Shown piece after piece: positions 7,251-9,360 of a stretch of DNA of 9,360 nt (the first letter of the stretch is position 1; every line of letters begins with the position of its first letter). The translations under genes were made by a program, and so were the position numbers. Source of the stretch: an uncultured Marvinbryantia sp. (lineage in GTDB: Bacteria > Bacillota > Clostridia > Lachnospirales > Lachnospiraceae); the NCBI GenBank assembly GCA_934373455.1, contig CAKRON010000099.1, positions 1 through 9,360 on the forward strand, written 5' to 3'. The notes beneath the pieces are model-generated. The model had not been told where the DNA came from. It saw only the letters and a program-made list of their open reading frames with translations, and did not search any database.

Positions 7251-8171
7251 ATGCCAATTCGTATACCAGATGCTCTGCCGGCACATGATATATTAGAATC
7301 AGAAAATATATTTGTCATGACAGAGTACCGTGCCATGCATCAGGACATCAGACCTTTGAATTTACTGATTCTGAATCTGATGCCGACCAAGATTGTAACC
7401 GAGACACAGCTTCTGCGCATGCTGTCCAATACTCCGCTGCAGATTCAGGTAGACTTTTTGCAGACAGCAAGCTATAGGTCTACACATACCGATGCCAACC
7501 ACCTGAAGCAGTTTTATTATACCTTTGATCAGATCAGAGACCGTCGTTATGATGGTATGATTATTACCGGTGCACCATTGGATTATGTGCCATGTGAAGA
7601 GACTCTTTACTGGGATGAAGTCTGCAAGATTATGGAATGGACAAAGACCCATGTACACTGTACCTTCCATCTTTGCTGGGGAGCTTATGCTGGGCTTTAC
7701 TATCATTATGGGATTGAGAAACTGGATATGCCAAAGAAATTGTTTGGTATTTATTCCCATGAGATCTGCAAGAGTACATCTCCGTTATTCCGTGGATTTA
7801 ATGATCATTTTCTTGCACCACATTCCAGAGCAACCGATGTGCGACTGTCAGATATAGAAGCGATTCCAGAACTGGAAGTGATGGCTGTGACAGAAACAGG
7901 AAGTCTAGCGATTGCAAAGACGACAGACAGCCGTCAGTTCTTTGTGACCTGCCATGCAGAATATGACAGAGATACGCTGGCACTGGAATATGAACGTGAC
8001 ATGAAGAAGGGATTGACCAGCGTAGATCTGCCGGTAAATTATTATCCGAACGATGATCCAACCCAGATCCCATCTATGACATGGAGATCAACCGGTCAGC
8101 TGCTGTATTCCAACTGGCTGAACTTCTATGTATACCAGAGCACACCATATGACCTGAAAGAGATAAAATAA
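7251..8171 (+). CDS. metA: Homoserine O-acyltransferase (MetA/HTS family)
   Basis: MetA activates the hydroxyl of L-homoserine with acetyl- or succinyl-CoA, the first committed step of methionine synthesis in the cytoplasm. The 306-residue product is the normal family length and starts MPIRIPDALPAHDILESENI. The catalytic triad is visible: Cys142 in FHLCWGAYAG, and His235 and Glu237 in CHAEYDR, where most members have HPEYD. LNLMPTKIVTETQLLR (41-56) is the conserved family block. At position 111, which in studied members controls acyl choice (Glu for acetyl-CoA, Gly for succinyl-CoA), this protein has Asp in GAPLDYVP. Acetyl-CoA is therefore the more likely donor but is not proven. CAGGAGG (7234-7240) precedes the ATG by 10 nt. 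The gene appears to be monocistronic. No S-box or T-box is seen upstream; a terminator-like hairpin occupies the leader. Confidence 0.95.
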   Translation: MPIRIPDALPAHDILESENIFVMTEYRAMHQDIRPLNLLILNLMPTKIVTETQLLRMLSNTPLQIQVDFLQTASYRSTHTDANHLKQFYYTFDQIRDRRYDGMIITGAPLDYVPCEETLYWDEVCKIMEWTKTHVHCTFHLCWGAYAGLYYHYGIEKLDMPKKLFGIYSHEICKSTSPLFRGFNDHFLAPHSRATDVRLSDIEAIPELEVMAVTETGSLAIAKTTDSRQFFVTCHAEYDRDTLALEYERDMKKGLTSVDLPVNYYPNDDPTQIPSMTWRSTGQLLYSNWLNFYVYQSTPYDLKEIK

Positions 8172-8177
8172 AATTAT

Positions 8178-8400
8178 ATCTCAGTCGAGAAGACTCCCAT
8201 CTCTTCAGGTGGTGAGTTATAACAAATTAGTCTCAGTGGGAGTCCAATCTCCGACTGAGATAAACGCTCCGCGAGGATGCGCAGTGATTCTGTAAAGAAT
8301 ATGTCAGCTTCGCTGACCAGAATCACGCGCCAAGTCTCACGGACGTTCGACTTGAATTGGCGGATACGCTGCACCGACGAAATACACAGTATTTTGGAGG
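8178..8400 (+). ncRNA. Candidate large structured RNA or mobile RNA-element remnant downstream of metA
   Basis: This stretch contains no convincing gene but holds four strong helices in a row. First, ATCTCAGTCG (8178-8187) pairs with CGACTGAGAT (8252-8261), enclosing GACTCCCA (8192-8199) with TGGGAGTC (8237-8244) and an inner hairpin CCATCT-CTTC-AGGTGG. Second, GCGC plus GTGATTCTG (8279-8292) pairs with CAGAATCAC plus GCGC (8318-8330), enclosing GTCAGC-TTC-GCTGAC (8303-8317). Third, CAAGTC (8331-8336) pairs with GACTTG (8349-8354), competing with CGCCAA/TTGGCG. Fourth, AAATAC-ACA-GTATTT lies at 8380-8394. It is visibly more GC-rich than its flanks, begins 6 nt after the metA stop and ends before a terminator. 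It could be a HEARO/omega-RNA, the end of an IS200/IS605 element without its protein, or a 3'-UTR regulatory RNA. The class is not recognised and the strand is inferred from the terminator. Confidence 0.55.
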
Positions 8401-8440
8401 CTGGCTCTGGACAGATACATAAAATACAGATGTACAAATG

Positions 8441-8478
8441 AAAAAGCTGGATTCCACAGATGCGGAGTCTGGCTTTTT
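8441..8478 (+). terminator. Intrinsic terminator of metA and/or the structured RNA
   Basis: AAAAAGC (8441-8447) pairs with GCTTTTT (8472-8478). The stem continues as GATTCC (8450-8455) with GGAGTC (8464-8469) across a TG/TG internal loop. The T run 8474-8478 closes it. With the structured block removed, this would lie about 40 nt after the metA stop, a normal position for its terminator. Confidence 0.85.
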
Positions 8479-8517
8479 GCGCATAAAAGTCTCCTCATAT
8501 ACATATAATAAGAAAAA

Positions 8518-8532
8518 TGTACACTATGTACA
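8518..8532 (+). promoter_or_regulatory. Probable antitoxin operator: paired TGTACA palindromes
   Basis: Two TGTACA hexamers (8518-8523 and 8527-8532) are separated by CTA, so the 15-bp segment is itself an inverted repeat. TGTACA is the known core hexamer of YefM-YoeB operators. The pair sits 3 nt before the -35 box of the antitoxin promoter, and the encoded antitoxin is Phd/YefM-like. A third copy lies at 8431-8436. Confidence 0.6.
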
Positions 8533-8535
8533 ATA

Positions 8536-8565
8536 TTGACACAGTGTGCAGAATGCGATATTCTG
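8536..8565 (+). promoter_or_regulatory. Promoter of the toxin-antitoxin operon, overlapped by palindromes
   Basis: TTGACA (8536-8541) and TATTCT (8559-8564) are spaced 17 bp apart, with a likely transcript start near 8571. CACAGTGTG (8540-8548) is a palindrome in the spacer. CAGAAT (8549-8554) with ATTCTG (8560-8565) is an inverted repeat over the -10 box. Such density of dyads fits autorepression by an antitoxin or antitoxin-toxin complex. Confidence 0.65.
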
Positions 8566-8589
8566 GAGGTAGAAAAGGAGATGATAGAT

Positions 8590-9015
8590 ATGCTGGCAAC
8601 AAGTGCAACTGAAGTACGAAAAGAGTGGAGTAGCGTTCTTGACAGTGTAGTGCGTGATAAACCCCAGTTTATTAAAAGAACACGAGATAAAATGTGGCTG
8701 TCCAATCTGGATATTATGAATGATATATTGGAAGCTTACAAATTTACGGCAGATAAATATATAGAAGATGATGGAACTGTGACACTGTCTCTGAATGAGA
8801 TAGATTTGATTGAAAATGCGGACACAGAAGCAAATGCAAGAATGGCACTTGCCAATGCGATTATGGAATACGCAGAAGAATATTATAATAATTTTTCTTA
8901 TTACAATACTGCACCAAACAGGAAAAAGCATGTTCCGTATATCTTTAAGGCTTTAATCATGGATGATATTGCAAAGATTGGAGAGAGTATTGAATGCCGC
9001 GATGGAAAGAACTAA
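8590..9015 (+). CDS. Antitoxin: Phd/YefM-like N-terminus with HicB-like C-terminal half
   Basis: This is the predicted antitoxin of a type II module: it would neutralise the HicA-like toxin encoded next and repress the operon. The product is 141 residues from the ATG at 8590, against about 80-90 for typical Phd/YefM proteins. Residues 4-45 (TSATEVRKEWSSVLDSVVRD, then KPQFIKRTRDKMWLSNLDIM) match the Phd/YefM DNA-binding fold. Residues 57-100, with DGTVTLSLNEIDLI and ALANAIMEYAEEYY, resemble the HicB pattern of a strand pair followed by an EALxNAxEAL helix. The rest (101-141) contains APNRKKHVPYIFKALI. The start is ambiguous: AAAAGGAG (8573-8580) is 9 nt before 8590, while GGAGGT (8565-8570) would serve the ATG at 8581 but lies at or before the predicted transcript start. 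The last 22 nt overlap the toxin gene. Confidence 0.8.
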   Translation: MLATSATEVRKEWSSVLDSVVRDKPQFIKRTRDKMWLSNLDIMNDILEAYKFTADKYIEDDGTVTLSLNEIDLIENADTEANARMALANAIMEYAEEYYNNFSYYNTAPNRKKHVPYIFKALIMDDIAKIGESIECRDGKN

Positions 9016-9209
9016 AGCGATTTTGTGAGAAAGACGGTTGGGAATTGTATAAAGACACAGATCATTATTTTTATCGAAAAAGAATGGATGATGGAGAAGT
9101 AAAAATGACAAAAGTATCAAAAGGGTCAGGCGAAATACATACAAGAATGTGGCAACAGATATTGAAAAAGCAGCTGCAGGTTACACAGGAATATTTTAAC
9201 ATAATATAG
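8994..9209 (+). CDS. HicA-like mRNA-interferase toxin
   Basis: HicA toxins are small dsRBD-fold ribonucleases that cut mRNA through a conserved His. The 71-residue product has the family plan: an N-terminal helix and turn WKELKRFCEKDGWELYK, then His24 in KDTDHYFYRK at the position of the catalytic His of G-S-H-H, a strand (GEVKMTKVSKG), and SGEIHTRMWQQILKKQL (45-61), matching the usual SKEIPKGTLxSILKQAGL ending. Classic HicA has GSHH; here the residues before the His are DTD, so this is a divergent subgroup. The start at 8994 is preceded by GGAGAG (8980-8985) and lies inside the antitoxin gene, overlapping it by 22 nt, which implies coupled translation. The antitoxin-first order is the reverse of common hicA-hicB operons. 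Activity is inferred, not shown. Confidence 0.8.
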   Translation: MPRWKELKRFCEKDGWELYKDTDHYFYRKRMDDGEVKMTKVSKGSGEIHTRMWQQILKKQLQVTQEYFNII

Positions 9210-9248
9210 CAAGAATTCTCCTTCCTCTGCAGGTGGGAGATGAATTGC
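9209..9248 (+). repeat. Hairpin at the 3' end of the toxin-antitoxin operon
   Basis: AATTC (9214-9218) pairs with GAATT (9242-9246). Inside are further pairs (TCC with GGA, CCT with AGG) around CTGC, and GC (9209-9210) with GC (9247-9248) can extend it across a bulge. No T tract follows, so it is not a standard terminator on either strand. Its segment 9218-9236 matches 15 of 19 bases of 8194-8212 in the structured RNA upstream of the toxin-antitoxin module. Confidence 0.55.
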
Positions 9249-9263
9249 GCCAAAAAAGAAAAA

Positions 9264-9277
9264 AGAACACTTGTTCT
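9264..9277 (+). promoter_or_regulatory. LexA/DinR-type SOS box
   Basis: AGAACACTTGTTCT contains GAAC (9265-9268) and GTTC (9273-9276) with a 4-nt spacer, the core of the Gram-positive LexA site GAAC-N4-GTTC. The whole 14-mer is a dyad apart from its centre. It covers the -35 box of the promoter at 9271-9299, a position that would give repression. Confidence 0.6.
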
Positions 9278-9299
9278 GTATTACGATCCGTGGTATAAT
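9271..9299 (+). promoter_or_regulatory. Promoter of the gene leaving the window
   Basis: TTGTTC (9271-9276) and a perfect TATAAT (9294-9299) are 17 bp apart. Transcription would begin near 9306, with a leader of about 40 nt to the ATG at 9345. Confidence 0.75.
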
Positions 9300-9344
9300 A
9301 GAGTCAGTCGAAAACATAAATTATTAGAAAAAGGACTGATTTGC

Positions 9345-9360
9345 ATGGAAAAAACAGATC
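9345..9360 (+). CDS. Start of a gene cut by the window end, possibly SOS-regulated
   Basis: Only the codons MEKTD and one base are visible. The start is supported by AAGGA at 9331-9335 placed 9 nt upstream, and by a promoter with a LexA-type box before it. Five residues are not enough to name the product. The SOS box suggests a DNA-damage gene, such as a Y-family polymerase, lexA or another repair function, but this is inference from regulation only. Confidence 0.6.

Noticed and set aside
8174..8437. An 87-codon open frame on the - strand across the structured block.
   Set aside because: It is the complement of the stacked hairpins. It has no supportive ribosome binding site or domain pattern, and its stop-free state is explained by the GC-rich helices. 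I consider it a spurious ORF.
9213..9246. Rho-independent terminator for the toxin-antitoxin operon.
   Set aside because: The hairpin is real, but it is followed by GCGCC and an A-rich tract, not a T tract. On the opposite strand the T-rich tract would come before the stem. I list it as a hairpin only.
1..9360. tRNA, rRNA, transposase, integrase or prophage genes.
   Set aside because: I found none on reading both strands. If the block at 8178-8400 is a mobile element, its protein is not in this window.

Overview
The window reads as chromosomal DNA of an anaerobic, low-to-moderate GC Firmicute. A gut-type Clostridia, probably Lachnospiraceae, is the best fit. The evidence is an A/V-type ATPase operon ending in subunits A, B and D, strong AGGAGG-type ribosome binding sites, sigma-A promoters with 17-bp spacers, U-tract intrinsic terminators, paired LytR-CpsA-Psr enzymes, a MetA-type homoserine acyltransferase and a GAAC-N4-GTTC SOS box. 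Genus and species cannot be fixed from the sequence alone. Every gene I accept lies on the + strand.

Layout. 1-3704: the 3' end of a V-type ATPase operon, with catalytic subunit A (5' end outside the window), non-catalytic subunit B and the central-stalk subunit D, closed by a strong terminator. 3729-6267: a clear promoter, two tandem paralogous LCP (LytR-CpsA-Psr) cell-wall polymer ligases whose cores are nearly identical while their linkers and tails differ, and a terminator. 6292-7137: an inverted repeat, a near-consensus promoter, a five-helix membrane protein of unrecognised function and a 68-residue XRE-type regulator, which look like a two-gene regulatory module. 7151-8171: metA, whose ATG lies just behind a terminator-shaped hairpin. 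A weak promoter overlaps the hairpin's 5' edge, so it could be an attenuator rather than only the end of the preceding operon.

The accessory part is 8172-9360. Directly after metA comes about 220 nt of dense, multi-stem structure with no convincing ORF. It is followed by a terminator that probably once belonged directly to metA, so the structured block may be a mobile RNA element (HEARO/omega-RNA-like or an IS200/IS605 end) or a large 3'-UTR RNA. Next is a toxin-antitoxin module: a Phd/YefM-like antitoxin with a HicB-like C-terminal half, overlapping by 22 nt a HicA-like toxin that keeps its conserved His. Its promoter is covered by palindromes, including two TGTACA hexamers, the core motif known from YefM-YoeB operators. 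After the toxin is a hairpin sharing a 15/19-matching segment with the structured block. Last is a promoter whose -35 box lies inside a LexA-type SOS box, driving a gene of which only the first five codons are visible.

The best candidates for something little described are the hybrid Phd-HicB/HicA module with its palindromic promoter, and the structured RNA block between metA and that module.
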